From contig CAKPFH010000011.1 of NCBI GenBank assembly GCA_934153655.1, forward strand, positions 1 to 29,962: a DNA stretch of 29,962 nucleotides, given 5' to 3'. The notes beneath the pieces are model-generated. The model was not told where the DNA came from, did no database searches, and saw only the letters and a program-made list of their open reading frames with translations. This stretch comes from an uncultured Bacilli bacterium. Lineage in GTDB: Bacteria; Bacillota_I; Bacilli_A; RF39; UBA660. The position numbers were made by a program, and so were the translations under genes. Below are positions 6,688 through 14,405 of the stretch, in pieces (the first letter of the stretch is position 1; each line of letters starts with the position of its first letter).

Positions 6688-7188
6688 ATGGCAAATCCTA
6701 AGATATTAGAACAAAAACAACTTGTAATCGATGAGATTAAAGAAAAAGTTGAAAACTCTAATGGTATTGTTTTATTTGACTATCGTGGATTAACTGATGC
6801 TGAAATTAAAGAATTAAAACATTTATTAAGAGATGTTGATAGTGAATACAAAGTTTACAAAAATACTTTAATTCAAAGAGCACTTAATGATTTAAATATT
6901 GATATTCATGATCATTTAAGTGGACCAAGTGCTGTTGCATTCAGTAAAGATCAAATCGCTCCAATTAAAGTACTTGCTAATTTCATGAAGAAACATAAAG
7001 CAGTTACTTTAAAAGTTGGATTAGTTGATGGTGAAGTAACAAACGAAGAAGAGTTAAAGAGTCTTGCAACAATTCCATCAAGAGAAGGCTTACTTACAAT
7101 GCTTGCAGGTGGTATGCTTGCTATACCAAAAGATTTAGCAATCTGTCTAGATTTATATGCTAAAAAATTAGAAGAAGAAAATAATTAA
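6688..7188 (+). CDS. rplJ: 50S ribosomal protein L10
   Basis: Base of the L7/L12 stalk; 166 residues, usual length for Bacillota. It starts MANPKILEQKQLVIDEIKEK; the conserved FDYRGLTDAEIKELKHLLR and YKVYKNTLIQRAL segments (about 31-70) form the rRNA-binding domain. The C-terminal helix (DLAICLDLYAKKLEEE) is the docking site for L12 dimers. AGGAGG lies at 6678-6683 ahead of ATG 6688. With L12 it is expected to bind the leader just upstream and limit its own synthesis. Confidence 0.97.
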   Translation: MANPKILEQKQLVIDEIKEKVENSNGIVLFDYRGLTDAEIKELKHLLRDVDSEYKVYKNTLIQRALNDLNIDIHDHLSGPSAVAFSKDQIAPIKVLANFMKKHKAVTLKVGLVDGEVTNEEELKSLATIPSREGLLTMLAGGMLAIPKDLAICLDLYAKKLEEENN

Positions 7189-7207
7189 AAAATGGGAGGA
7201 ATTTAAA

Positions 7208-7576
7208 ATGGCAAAATTAACAAAAGAAGAATTTATTAGTGCTTTAAAAGAAATGAACTTACTAGAAATCAAAGATTTAGTAGATGCAATGAAAGAAGAA
7301 TTTGGAGTAGATCCAAGTAGTGTAGCTGTAGCTGCACCAGTTGCTGCTGAAGCAGTTGATGAAGGACCAAAAATGGTTACTGTTAACTTAGTAAATGCAG
7401 GAGCTGCTAAAGTTAATGTTATCAAAGTAATTAAAGAAATTACAGGATTAGGATTAAAAGAATCTAAAGATATCGCTGATAACGGTGGAGCTGTTAAAGA
7501 AAACATTTCTGTTGATGAAGCAAACGAAATCAAAGCTAAGTTAGAAGAAGCTGGCGCTGAAGTAGAAGTTAAATAA
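7208..7576 (+). CDS. rplL: 50S ribosomal protein L7/L12
   Basis: Multicopy stalk protein that recruits and activates translation GTPases; 122 residues. The N-terminal dimer domain (1-33), an alanine/valine-rich hinge (VAVAAPVAAEAV) and the conserved C-terminal domain (AAKVNVIKVIKEITGLGLKE) are all complete, ending EAGAEVEVK. ATG 7208 has GGGAGGA upstream, 19 bases after rplJ stops. A strong terminator follows. The usual continuation into rpoB-rpoC is missing here. Confidence 0.98.
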   Translation: MAKLTKEEFISALKEMNLLEIKDLVDAMKEEFGVDPSSVAVAAPVAAEAVDEGPKMVTVNLVNAGAAKVNVIKVIKEITGLGLKESKDIADNGGAVKENISVDEANEIKAKLEEAGAEVEVK

Positions 7577-7591
7577 TAAATTCAAATTACT

Positions 7592-7623
7592 AGATATGGG
7601 TTATTGACCTGTATCTTTTTTTA
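7592..7623 (+). terminator. Terminator after rplL
   Basis: AGATATGGGT (7592-7601) pairs with GACCTGTATCT (to 7616) through ten base pairs with two G-T wobbles, loop of about five, then seven T. Its right side also holds TTGACC (7604-7609), a possible -35 for the next operon. Confidence 0.9.
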
Positions 7624-7632
7624 TGTAATAAT
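7604..7632 (+). promoter_or_regulatory. Possible promoter of the ABC transporter operon
   Basis: TTGACC (7604-7609), 17-base spacer, AATAAT (7627-7632) preceded by TGT. It overlaps the rplL terminator. Moderate match only. Confidence 0.4.
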
Positions 7633-7647
7633 TAAGCTGGAGGCTAT

Positions 7648-8547
7648 ATGAAGTTTGTAAAAAGAAATTATTTATTTATAATAATAGCATTTATCTTAAT
7701 TTTCTTTCTATCATTTAACTTTATTTCTTATCAAAAAACTAGACAATTAGAATATGAACATGATAATACTTTAATTACTAATTGCTTTAAAAATGAAGAT
7801 AAATATTCACCAGGTGCTTGTATAAAATTACAAGAAGAAATTACTAATAAATATAAAACTAAACCATCTTTTTATGATACAGTTTCTAACATTTTAGATA
7901 ATAATTTTATGTTCTTAGATTTAATTTTATTTTTATTAATAGTTATTCCTACTCTTTATAACTTAAGTGATTTATTAAGTGATAAAACAATTACTCATAA
8001 TATGGTAAAAGAAAGTTTTTCTAAAATTAAACTTAATATATTTAGGAAAGGTTATCGTTACTTTTGGTTCTACCCTACTATCATATTACTTTTCTTTATT
8101 ATTTGTTTATTTATTAGTACTAACAAAGAAACTTCAACTTTTCTTTATACCAACATTAATTTACCAAGCTCCCCTATCTATGTTATCATCATGTATTTAT
8201 TAAATACGCTTTTTCTAACAGGAACTTATCTTAACCTTGCTTTAATTGGTTTAAGAATAAAACCTAATTATTTCCTAGCTATTTTAACTTCATTTTTAAT
8301 CTTTCTTATAACGGAAGTATTTTTATCAATATTTATTAATAAATTATTAATTTATTCAATTTTAAATAAAACAAATTATCAAGGTTTATTTAGTATTATA
8401 GGTATTTTTTATATAAAAATAGATGATGTAATTAATTTTAATTTAAGAGTATTTATAAGTTTTATTATTTTTCTTATTACTTTTATAATTACTTATTTAA
8501 TGTATAAAAATAAAGAAAAATTAGTTATATCAATGGAGGGTAAATAA
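7648..8547 (+). CDS. Membrane protein, probable permease subunit of an ABC transporter
   Basis: A 299-residue integral membrane protein without a confident name. An N-terminal helix (about 8-28) is followed by a mostly polar outside loop of about 60 residues, then roughly five further hydrophobic helices (about 90-110, 140-158, 175-200, 206-232 and 270-287). The layout resembles ABC-2 type permeases, in which the first helix and a large loop precede the other helices. ATG 7648 has GGAGG at 7638-7642. It overlaps the ATPase start by one base (TAATG), so the three genes 7648-9910 form one translationally coupled operon. The substrate cannot be read from sequence. Confidence 0.75.
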   Translation: MKFVKRNYLFIIIAFILIFFLSFNFISYQKTRQLEYEHDNTLITNCFKNEDKYSPGACIKLQEEITNKYKTKPSFYDTVSNILDNNFMFLDLILFLLIVIPTLYNLSDLLSDKTITHNMVKESFSKIKLNIFRKGYRYFWFYPTIILLFFIICLFISTNKETSTFLYTNINLPSSPIYVIIMYLLNTLFLTGTYLNLALIGLRIKPNYFLAILTSFLIFLITEVFLSIFINKLLIYSILNKTNYQGLFSIIGIFYIKIDDVINFNLRVFISFIIFLITFIITYLMYKNKEKLVISMEGK

Positions 8548-9176
8548 TGAAATTAGAAGTTAAAAATATAAGTAAAAAGTTTAATGGTAATTTAGTTTTA
8601 GATAATATTAATATGGAACTTTATACTAATAATATTTATGGTTTTAGTGGACGTAATGGAAGTGGTAAAAGTGTTTTACTTAAAATAATAAGTGGGTTAT
8701 ACTTTCCAACAACAGGTGATATTTATTTAAATGATAAAAAAGTAAATTATCATGAAAGTTTTTTACCAAGTCTTGGAGTATTAATAGAAAGTCCAAAGTT
8801 TTTTCATAATTTAACTTGTTATGAAAACTTAGAAGTAATTGGTAATATAAACAATAAAGTTTCTAAAGAAGATATATTAAATACTTTAAAAATAGTTAAT
8901 TTACTAGATGAAAAAGATAAAAAGTTTTCAAAATGTTCCCTTGGTATGAAACAAAAATTAGGTATAGCAGCAGCTATTATAAATAATCCAGATATTCTTA
9001 TTTTAGATGAACCATTTAATGGTATTGAAGAAGTATCAGTTATAAAAATAAAAGAATATTTAAAATCTATTAAAGATAATAAAATGATAATTATATCAAC
9101 CCATATAAAAGAAGATTTAGAAGAATTATCTAACCAAATATTTTATTTTGATAATGGAAAAGTGAGTATAAAATGA
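8547..9176 (+). CDS. ABC transporter ATP-binding protein
   Basis: Cytoplasmic ATPase that powers the two flanking membrane subunits; 209 residues, a short single-domain form. Walker A is GRNGSGKS (35-42), the signature is SLGMKQ (131-136) with Ser and Gly kept, Walker B is ILILDE (150-155), and the switch His is His186 in IISTH. The Q-loop position carries Glu (LIESP), as in some ABC-2 bacteriocin or antibiotic exporters. The pattern of one ATPase with two dissimilar permeases fits ABC-2 drug, lantibiotic or lipid exporters, but the specific role is not determinable. It ends in a four-base ATGA overlap with the next gene. Confidence 0.92.
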   Translation: MKLEVKNISKKFNGNLVLDNINMELYTNNIYGFSGRNGSGKSVLLKIISGLYFPTTGDIYLNDKKVNYHESFLPSLGVLIESPKFFHNLTCYENLEVIGNINNKVSKEDILNTLKIVNLLDEKDKKFSKCSLGMKQKLGIAAAIINNPDILILDEPFNGIEEVSVIKIKEYLKSIKDNKMIIISTHIKEDLEELSNQIFYFDNGKVSIK

Positions 9177-9910
9177 AAAATAATTTAAATACTTTCTTAT
9201 CACTTATTAAACCTAAAATATTAATTACAACTATAATTATTATTTTCTTAGCTAGTTTATATGGAGTTTTAACAATAGATTTATTACATTCTAACTTATA
9301 TGAACATATATTATTTAGTTTATCAAATACATTTTATATCATGATGATAATTTTATTAATAGTTATAAATATTATAAGTTTATCATATGATTTTAAAAGT
9401 AATAGTATAATAACTAAATATAAAAGTTATAAAGAATATACTTTAAATTTATTAAAAATAAATATTATTTATATTATAATTGTTCTTTTAATAAGTTTAA
9501 TTTTAACAATTTTTTCATCTTTATATGCAGTTAATTTTAAAATAGAAATAATTCCTTTTCTTTATAATTTAACTAATTTAGAGTATTTATTATTTTATTT
9601 TTCTAGAATGATTATTTATTTAATATTACTTAGTATAATAATATTTTATATTAATATAACTTTTGGTAATATTATAACTTTAATATTTACTAGTTTAATA
9701 AGTATTTCTTTGTTTATTAATAATAACAAAATAATAGATAGTATTATTAAAATACCTATTATAATAACTAGTTATTTTAAATTAAATAATTTTATTAGTT
9801 TTAAATTAGAAGTAATTGCTAGTATTATTATGTTAATTATTTTAATTTTAATAATTTATTTATTAAAATATATTTGTATTAAGAAAAGATTAGATATAAA
9901 TCAAGATTAG
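9173..9910 (+). CDS. ABC-2 type permease subunit, unassigned
   Basis: A 245-residue, very hydrophobic protein with about six membrane helices (approximately 14-34, 50-70, 90-116, 133-160, 163-180 and 208-232) and short loops rich in Ile, Leu and Asn. It has no signal peptide or catalytic motif that I can see. It follows the ATPase through an ATGA overlap and ends at the terminator, completing the transporter. It is distinct from the 299-residue partner in length and in lacking the large loop. Codon use is the same strongly AT-rich type as its neighbours. Confidence 0.8.
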   Translation: MKNNLNTFLSLIKPKILITTIIIIFLASLYGVLTIDLLHSNLYEHILFSLSNTFYIMMIILLIVINIISLSYDFKSNSIITKYKSYKEYTLNLLKINIIYIIIVLLISLILTIFSSLYAVNFKIEIIPFLYNLTNLEYLLFYFSRMIIYLILLSIIIFYINITFGNIITLIFTSLISISLFINNNKIIDSIIKIPIIITSYFKLNNFISFKLEVIASIIMLIILILIIYLLKYICIKKRLDINQD

Positions 9911-9929
9911 AAGTTTTACTTCTTTTTTT
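9909..9929 (+). terminator. Terminator of the ABC operon
   Basis: AGAAGT (9909-9914) pairs with ACTTCT (9918-9923) around a three-base loop, then six T. The stop codon TAG is part of the left arm. Confidence 0.75.
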
Positions 9930-9986
9930 GTTTTGTTAAAACATTTTTTTCTAATTAAATCAATTATTTTGTCAAATTTTGTTAAC

Positions 9987-10015
9987 TTTACTATTTATAG
10001 TTTTTTTGTTATAAT
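9987..10015 (+). promoter_or_regulatory. Promoter of cdaA-cdaR
   Basis: TTTACT (9987-9992), 17-base spacer, TATAAT (10010-10015) with TGT before it. Confidence 0.6.
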
Positions 10016-10037
10016 ACTTACTATAGGAGAAATATTT

Positions 10038-10862
10038 ATGACATGGAATGGAATTTTGGACATTTTAAGAACTATTATTGATATAGCTTTAGTTTGGATG
10101 ATGTTTTATTATATTTTAAAGAATTTTAAAAATAATGTTAAGATGTCTTTGTTATTTAAAGGTGTTTTGGTAATTATAATTATAAAAGTTTTAAGTGATT
10201 GGTTAGGATTTACAACAGTTGGATTATTGCTTGAATATGTAATTGAATGGGGACCTCTTGCTTTGATTATTGTTTTTCAACCTGAAATTAGAGGAGCTTT
10301 GGAACAACTTGGTCGTAGTCAGTTGTTAGGTCGTCATAAGATATTAACAGTTGATGAAAGAGAAAAACTTGTTTATGAATTAATACAAGCAGTTGATTAT
10401 TGTCGAAAATCAAGAATTGGAGCTTTAATTGTTTTAGAAAGAGATGTTAGTTTATCTGATTATATTGATAAAGCTAAACCTTTATATGCTGATCTTACTA
10501 GTGAACTATTAGAATCTATTTTCTTTCCTAATAATCCTCTTCATGATGGAGCAGTTATTATTCAAGGAAATAGAATTAGTTGTGCTGGAGCCGTATTCCC
10601 AACTAGTAATAATATAAAACTTAATAAAAGATTAGGTACACGTCATCGTGCTGCTCTTGGAATTGCTGAAGAAACAGATGCTATTAGTGTGGTTGTCTCA
10701 GAAGAAACTGGTAGAATTTCTCTTGCTGTTAAAGGAGAACTATTCTATAACTTGAGTTTAGATGATGCTAGAATGATGTTAATCGATGAATTAAGACCTA
10801 AAACAGTTGATGAAATTAATGACAATATAGATGAGGAGGATATTTATGAAGAAGATAATTAA
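10038..10862 (+). CDS. cdaA: Membrane diadenylate cyclase CdaA
   Basis: Makes cyclic di-AMP from two ATP, a second messenger controlling potassium and osmotic balance and the cell wall. From ATG 10038 it has 274 residues, the standard length, with AGGAGA at 10025-10030. The first 100 residues hold three membrane helices (about 9-28, 37-52, 65-82). The cyclase (DisA_N) domain follows: GALIVLERD, then DGA (170-172) in NPLHDGAVII, and RHR (202-204) in LGTRHRAALG, the catalytic and ATP-binding motifs. A longer frame from 9933 has no site and crosses the promoter. It overlaps cdaR by 17 bases. Confidence 0.96.
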   Translation: MTWNGILDILRTIIDIALVWMMFYYILKNFKNNVKMSLLFKGVLVIIIIKVLSDWLGFTTVGLLLEYVIEWGPLALIIVFQPEIRGALEQLGRSQLLGRHKILTVDEREKLVYELIQAVDYCRKSRIGALIVLERDVSLSDYIDKAKPLYADLTSELLESIFFPNNPLHDGAVIIQGNRISCAGAVFPTSNNIKLNKRLGTRHRAALGIAEETDAISVVVSEETGRISLAVKGELFYNLSLDDARMMLIDELRPKTVDEINDNIDEEDIYEEDN

Positions 10863-12204
10863 AAAAATATGCCTTTTCATAGGAAAAATATTTAAATTAT
10901 TTGATAAAATAATAATTACTCCTATTATGAAGTTATTTATTAAGATATCTGAATTATTTGGTAAAAATAATAAAACATTTGAAAAGTTATTTATGAATAA
11001 ACAATCTTTAATAGTTGTTTCCTTAGTCTTAGCATTTTTAACTTTTTACATGGTAGATAGAAATTCAGGAGCTTTAGTTGATAATTCAGCTGAGATTTTA
11101 TATAGTCAACCAGTTAAAGCTATTTATAATGAAGAAGCTTATGTTGTTGAAGGTTTACCTGATAGTGTTGATGTTATTTTAATAGGTCGTAAAAGTGATA
11201 TATATTTAGCTAAACAATACCCTAATAAAGAAGGTATAACAGCTGATTTAAGAGAGTTATCAACTGGTACTCATAAAGTAAACTTAAAATATAGACAAAC
11301 TATTCAATCAGTTGATTATAAAATTGATCCATCAACTGTAACAGTTATTATTTATGATAAAGTAAGTGATACAAGAGAAGTAACACCTGAACTATTACAT
11401 CGTAATAACTTAGATAGTAAACTTGATATAAGTGATATTACTTTAAATAAAACTGAAATAACTATTAAAGGATCAGCTAAAAAACTTGAAACGGTTGCTT
11501 ATGTAAAAGCGCTTGTTGATGTTGATAATTTAGTAGAACCAACCGTTGGTAAAGTTAATATAAATAATAATAAATTGGTAGCCTATGATAATGATGGTAA
11601 AATAGTTGATGTTGAAATATTACCCGAAAGTGTGGATGCAACTTTAACTATAACATCTACTAGTAAAGTAGTTCCAGTTAAAGTAGTTCCAGTTGGTGAT
11701 ATTGCTCTTGGTTATGCAATTGAAACCGCTACTCCAAATATTTCAAGTATTACTATTTATGGTGATGAAGATGCTTTAAAAACAATTGAATATGTACCGG
11801 TTAAAATAGATGTTACTAACCTATCTTCATATAAAGAATACAATGTTAACTTAGAAAAACCAAGTGGTGTTCGAGCTATGAGTGAGAAAACTGTTTCAGT
11901 TAAAGTAAATGTAGCTAAAGAAGAACAAAAAGAAATAAGTGATATAAGTGTTCAAACAATTAATCTTGGGGAAGGCTTAAAAGTAAAAGCTCTTGGTAAA
12001 GAAAACAGTTTCATATCTGTTATTGTTAAAGGTAGTAAAGAAGCTCTTGATAAAGTAGAAAGTTCTAATATAAGAGCAACTGTTGATTTATCTGAATATA
12101 CAACACCAGGTGAATATGAAGTTGATGTTAAAGTAACTGGAGATGACTTAAAATTAAGTTATACTTCTAAAACTAAAAAGATTAAAGTAGAAATTTATAA
12201 ATAA
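10846..12204 (+). CDS. cdaR: CdaA regulatory protein CdaR (YbbR domains)
   Basis: Membrane-bound modulator of CdaA; 452 residues. A basic, amphipathic N-terminal part of about 53 residues precedes a single membrane helix (about 54-70), and the rest is extracytoplasmic. Four YbbR-type repeats can be followed, the first from about 82 (PVKAIYNEEAYVVEGLPDSVDV), each ending in a strand like TVTVIIYD. The N-terminal extension before the helix is longer than the near-absent one in Bacillus YbbR. ATG 10846 has GAGGAGG upstream inside the cdaA end. The glmM gene that usually completes this operon does not follow. Confidence 0.92.
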   Translation: MKKIIKKICLFIGKIFKLFDKIIITPIMKLFIKISELFGKNNKTFEKLFMNKQSLIVVSLVLAFLTFYMVDRNSGALVDNSAEILYSQPVKAIYNEEAYVVEGLPDSVDVILIGRKSDIYLAKQYPNKEGITADLRELSTGTHKVNLKYRQTIQSVDYKIDPSTVTVIIYDKVSDTREVTPELLHRNNLDSKLDISDITLNKTEITIKGSAKKLETVAYVKALVDVDNLVEPTVGKVNINNNKLVAYDNDGKIVDVEILPESVDATLTITSTSKVVPVKVVPVGDIALGYAIETATPNISSITIYGDEDALKTIEYVPVKIDVTNLSSYKEYNVNLEKPSGVRAMSEKTVSVKVNVAKEEQKEISDISVQTINLGEGLKVKALGKENSFISVIVKGSKEALDKVESSNIRATVDLSEYTTPGEYEVDVKVTGDDLKLSYTSKTKKIKVEIYK

Positions 12205-12208
12205 GAAA

Positions 12209-12247
12209 ATAGATCAGTTCAAGTTGAGCTGATCTATATTTTTTTTA
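12209..12247 (+). terminator. Terminator after cdaR
   Basis: ATAGATCAGTTCA pairs with TGAGCTGATCTAT (one G-T wobble), a stem of about 12-13 pairs, followed by a run of eight T after ATA. Strong. Confidence 0.92.
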
Positions 12248-12287
12248 GTATGTTTAGAATATTTCTTTTATTATTTATATTTATTTT

Positions 12288-13592
12288 CTAATCTAAATTT
12301 AATTCATTAATATATTCTATAAAATAAAGTGGAATATTAATTATTTTACCATCTTTACTTAGGTTATTTAATGAAAATCTAAAGGATATTTCATTATCGT
12401 TTTTTAAATTATATTTTGTTAAACTATTATTATTAGTACTTTTATCTGATTTTACTTCTATAGGAATTATTTTGTTATTTTTTTGAATTACAAAATCTAT
12501 TTCATTTCTATCAAAAGTATAATAATTAGGTGCTTCATCTAATAAATAATTTAAGGTATTAGCAACATAATTTTCTGTAAATGAACCTTTAAATTCTTCT
12601 AAAAGTTTATTACCTTCTAAAATAATTCTACTATCTAAATTAGACATTCTTCTAAGAAGTCCAACATCATTCATATAAATTTTATATGCAGATAAATCAT
12701 TATAGGCTTTTAAAGGGAAAGCGCATTTAGTTACTAAATAACATTTAGTTATTAAGTTAGCATCATTTAACCAATTTAATGCTCCTTCATATTCTCTAGC
12801 ACGTGCACCTTCTTTAACTACTTGATATATAAATTTTTTGTTTTCTCTTGCTAATTGTGATGGTATTCCATTCCATATCAATGACATTTTGTTTGCTTCA
12901 TTTATATCTGTGTGCTTTGAAAAATCATTTTCATAAGAATTTAATATATTTTTTTGAATTTTATTAACAAGTTCTATATCTTTGTCATTAACCCAACTAT
13001 ATACAGCTTCAGGCATTCCTCCAATAATATAATAAGTTTTTAATTTTTCTATTAATTGATCTTCAAATAACTTAGGTATTTCTTTTATTTCATTAGTTTG
13101 TTTCATAACTTCAACTAAGTTTTCTGAGTTATCAGCAATTAAAAATTCACTAAAAGTCATTGGATATAAGTTTAAAAAATCTACTTTGCCTACGGGGAAA
13201 GAAGTTTTAGAAAGTCTTATTCCAAGAAGTGAGCCAGCACAGGCTATATGATATTCACTTGCCTCTTCACAAAAGTATTTTAATGAATTTAAAGCATTAG
13301 AACATTCTTGGATTTCATCAAATATAATTAATGTTGTATTAGGGTTTATTTTTTTACCATTTGCCAATGATAATTGTTCTATTATTCTTTTTGGATCTTT
13401 TGTATTTAAAAATAATTCGGCTAATCCACTATCGTGATCAAAGTTAAAGTATGCTATATTTTCATAATTGTTTCTACCAAATTCTTTCAATATATATGTT
13501 TTCCCTACTTGCCTTGCTCCTTTTAAAATTAAAGGTTTTCTATTTTTACTGTTTTTCCAATAAATAAGTTTTTCAGTTATAAATCTTTGCAT
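12288..13592 (-). CDS. P-loop ATPase with DUF4143-type C-terminal domain
   Basis: A 434-residue AAA-type ATPase of the large family often seen in gut bacteria and archaea with no agreed function. Walker A is GARQVGKT (25-32) and Walker B is LIIFDEIQE (88-96); an AGSLLG sensor-like segment follows. The C-terminal half has YKIYMNDVGLL, a FTENYVANTL helix and FDRNEIDFVIQKNNKIIPIEVKSDK, the last resembling a nuclease-like D...E-x-K core typical of this family. I chose ATG 13592, which has GGGAG at a good distance; a TTG at 13607 is also in frame. It is read opposite to its neighbours from a promoter carrying phased repeats, and may be acquired. Confidence 0.88.
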   Translation of the reverse strand: MQRFITEKLIYWKNSKNRKPLILKGARQVGKTYILKEFGRNNYENIAYFNFDHDSGLAELFLNTKDPKRIIEQLSLANGKKINPNTTLIIFDEIQECSNALNSLKYFCEEASEYHIACAGSLLGIRLSKTSFPVGKVDFLNLYPMTFSEFLIADNSENLVEVMKQTNEIKEIPKLFEDQLIEKLKTYYIIGGMPEAVYSWVNDKDIELVNKIQKNILNSYENDFSKHTDINEANKMSLIWNGIPSQLARENKKFIYQVVKEGARAREYEGALNWLNDANLITKCYLVTKCAFPLKAYNDLSAYKIYMNDVGLLRRMSNLDSRIILEGNKLLEEFKGSFTENYVANTLNYLLDEAPNYYTFDRNEIDFVIQKNNKIIPIEVKSDKSTNNNSLTKYNLKNDNEISFRFSLNNLSKDGKIINIPLYFIEYINELNLD

Positions 13593-13611
13593 AATATCAT
13601 CTCCCAATTAC

Positions 13612-13730
13612 ATTATATCACACTTTTGCAAGAAATATTCAATATTTTATCACATTTTTGCACATTATTTTGACGTTTTTATCACACTTTTGTTAATTAA
13701 TTGCATTTTGATACATAATTTGATGTGATA
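13612..13730 (-). repeat. Three direct repeats at exact 32-bp spacing before the DUF4143 ATPase
   Basis: The 15-base element TATCACACTTTTGCA occurs at 13616-13630, 13648-13662 (one mismatch) and 13680-13694 (last two bases differ). Starts are exactly 32 bases apart, about three helical turns, with 17-base spacers that share no sequence. An inverted TGTGATA lies at 13724-13730. Read on the minus strand, the element next to the gene overlaps an extended -10, TGATATAAT (TATAAT at 13612-13617), with a poor -35. This is the layout of operator sites for a regulator bound on one DNA face. Confidence 0.75.
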
Positions 13731-13813
13731 GTATTAACTTTTTTATATAATTTTATATTATTGGCATTTTAGTATAATCATGTCTATTTATTTTTAATTT
13801 ATCTTGCATTTAA

Positions 13814-13849
13814 TAAAAAAAGAACAGCTTATATAAATTCTAAGCCGTT
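13814..13849 (-). terminator. Terminator of the 133-residue protein gene
   Basis: On the minus strand AACGGCTTA (13849-13841) pairs with TAAGCTGTT (13831-13823) around a nine-base loop. A T-run corresponding to the A run at 13814-13820 follows. It starts one base after the stop codon of the gene. Confidence 0.85.
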
Positions 13850-13850
13850 T

Positions 13851-14252
13851 TTATTTATCTTTAAAACTAAATATACAATCGATTACTAAAGTTTTTAATT
13901 CAAATTTAACACTTTTTTCATAGAAATAAATGATATCTTCATCTTTTATATCCATATTTACATATAATCTAAATTCTTTATCATTAACTCTGGTTAAAGT
14001 TATGGTTTTATCATCCATATAAAATACTAAAGAAGAGTCTTTGTAACAAAAACTAGTATCCCAATTTAAATACTTTATAAGATCAACACTTTCATTAACT
14101 TTAATACTATCTAAATCTAGTTTCTCACCTTGAAATGTACAATTATAATTTAAATATAATTTTTTTTCTAAATCTTTAGAATATATTTCTATTATATTAT
14201 TATTGATTGCTTCTACCTTACCTATTCCAACATCTATACCATTAAAAATCAT
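13851..14252 (-). CDS. Hypothetical cytoplasmic protein, mostly beta
   Basis: A 133-residue protein I do not recognise. It has no signal peptide, membrane helix or catalytic motif. Alternating hydrophobic and polar residues (for example KVEAINNNIIEIYS, SSLVFYMDDKTITLTRV and FRLYVNMDIKD) point to a beta-rich fold, with an acidic overall charge. ATG 14252 has GGGAG ahead of it, and a good promoter (-35 at 14299-14304, -10 at 14276-14281) and a terminator make it a complete single-gene unit. That is the best evidence that it is real. Confidence 0.7.
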   Translation of the reverse strand: MIFNGIDVGIGKVEAINNNIIEIYSKDLEKKLYLNYNCTFQGEKLDLDSIKVNESVDLIKYLNWDTSFCYKDSSLVFYMDDKTITLTRVNDKEFRLYVNMDIKDEDIIYFYEKSVKFELKTLVIDCIFSFKDK

Positions 14253-14275
14253 TTTCTTCTCCCTTTCTCCAGCGT

Positions 14276-14304
14276 ATTATATCATGAAATTATAAAATCG
14301 GCAA
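14276..14304 (-). promoter_or_regulatory. Promoter of the 133-residue protein gene
   Basis: On the minus strand TTGCCG (14304-14299), 17-base spacer, TATAAT (14281-14276) with TGA before the -10. A perfect 23-bp palindrome touches the upstream edge of the -35. Confidence 0.65.
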
Positions 14305-14327
14305 AAAGTGAGTTATTAACTCACTTT
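14305..14327. repeat. Perfect 23-bp palindrome next to a -35 box
   Basis: AAAGTGAGTTA (14305-14315) is repeated inverted as TAACTCACTTT (14317-14327) around one central base. It lies between two divergent genes and abuts the minus-strand -35. It could be an operator for a dimeric regulator, or a bidirectional terminator, since short T runs flank it on both strands. Confidence 0.7.
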
Positions 14328-14405
14328 AACTTTTTCTAAGTCTAGAAAATGTCAAAGAAGTTTTAAAATAAATATTATTGTGTTACTCTTATTATAGAGG
14401 TAGTT

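Noticed and set aside
7168..7533. 121-codon open frame on the minus strand opposite rplL
   Set aside because: It lies entirely over rplL and the rplJ end, has no ribosome binding site, and is explained by codon bias of the real gene.
9933..10037. 35-residue N-terminal extension of CdaA
   Set aside because: It runs through the inferred cdaA promoter and has no ribosome binding site; ATG 10038 gives the normal family length.
13616..13694. Possible CRISPR array from three spaced repeats
   Set aside because: The repeats are 15 bases with 17-base spacers, too short for CRISPR. There are no cas genes, and one copy overlaps a -10 box, so operator sites fit better.
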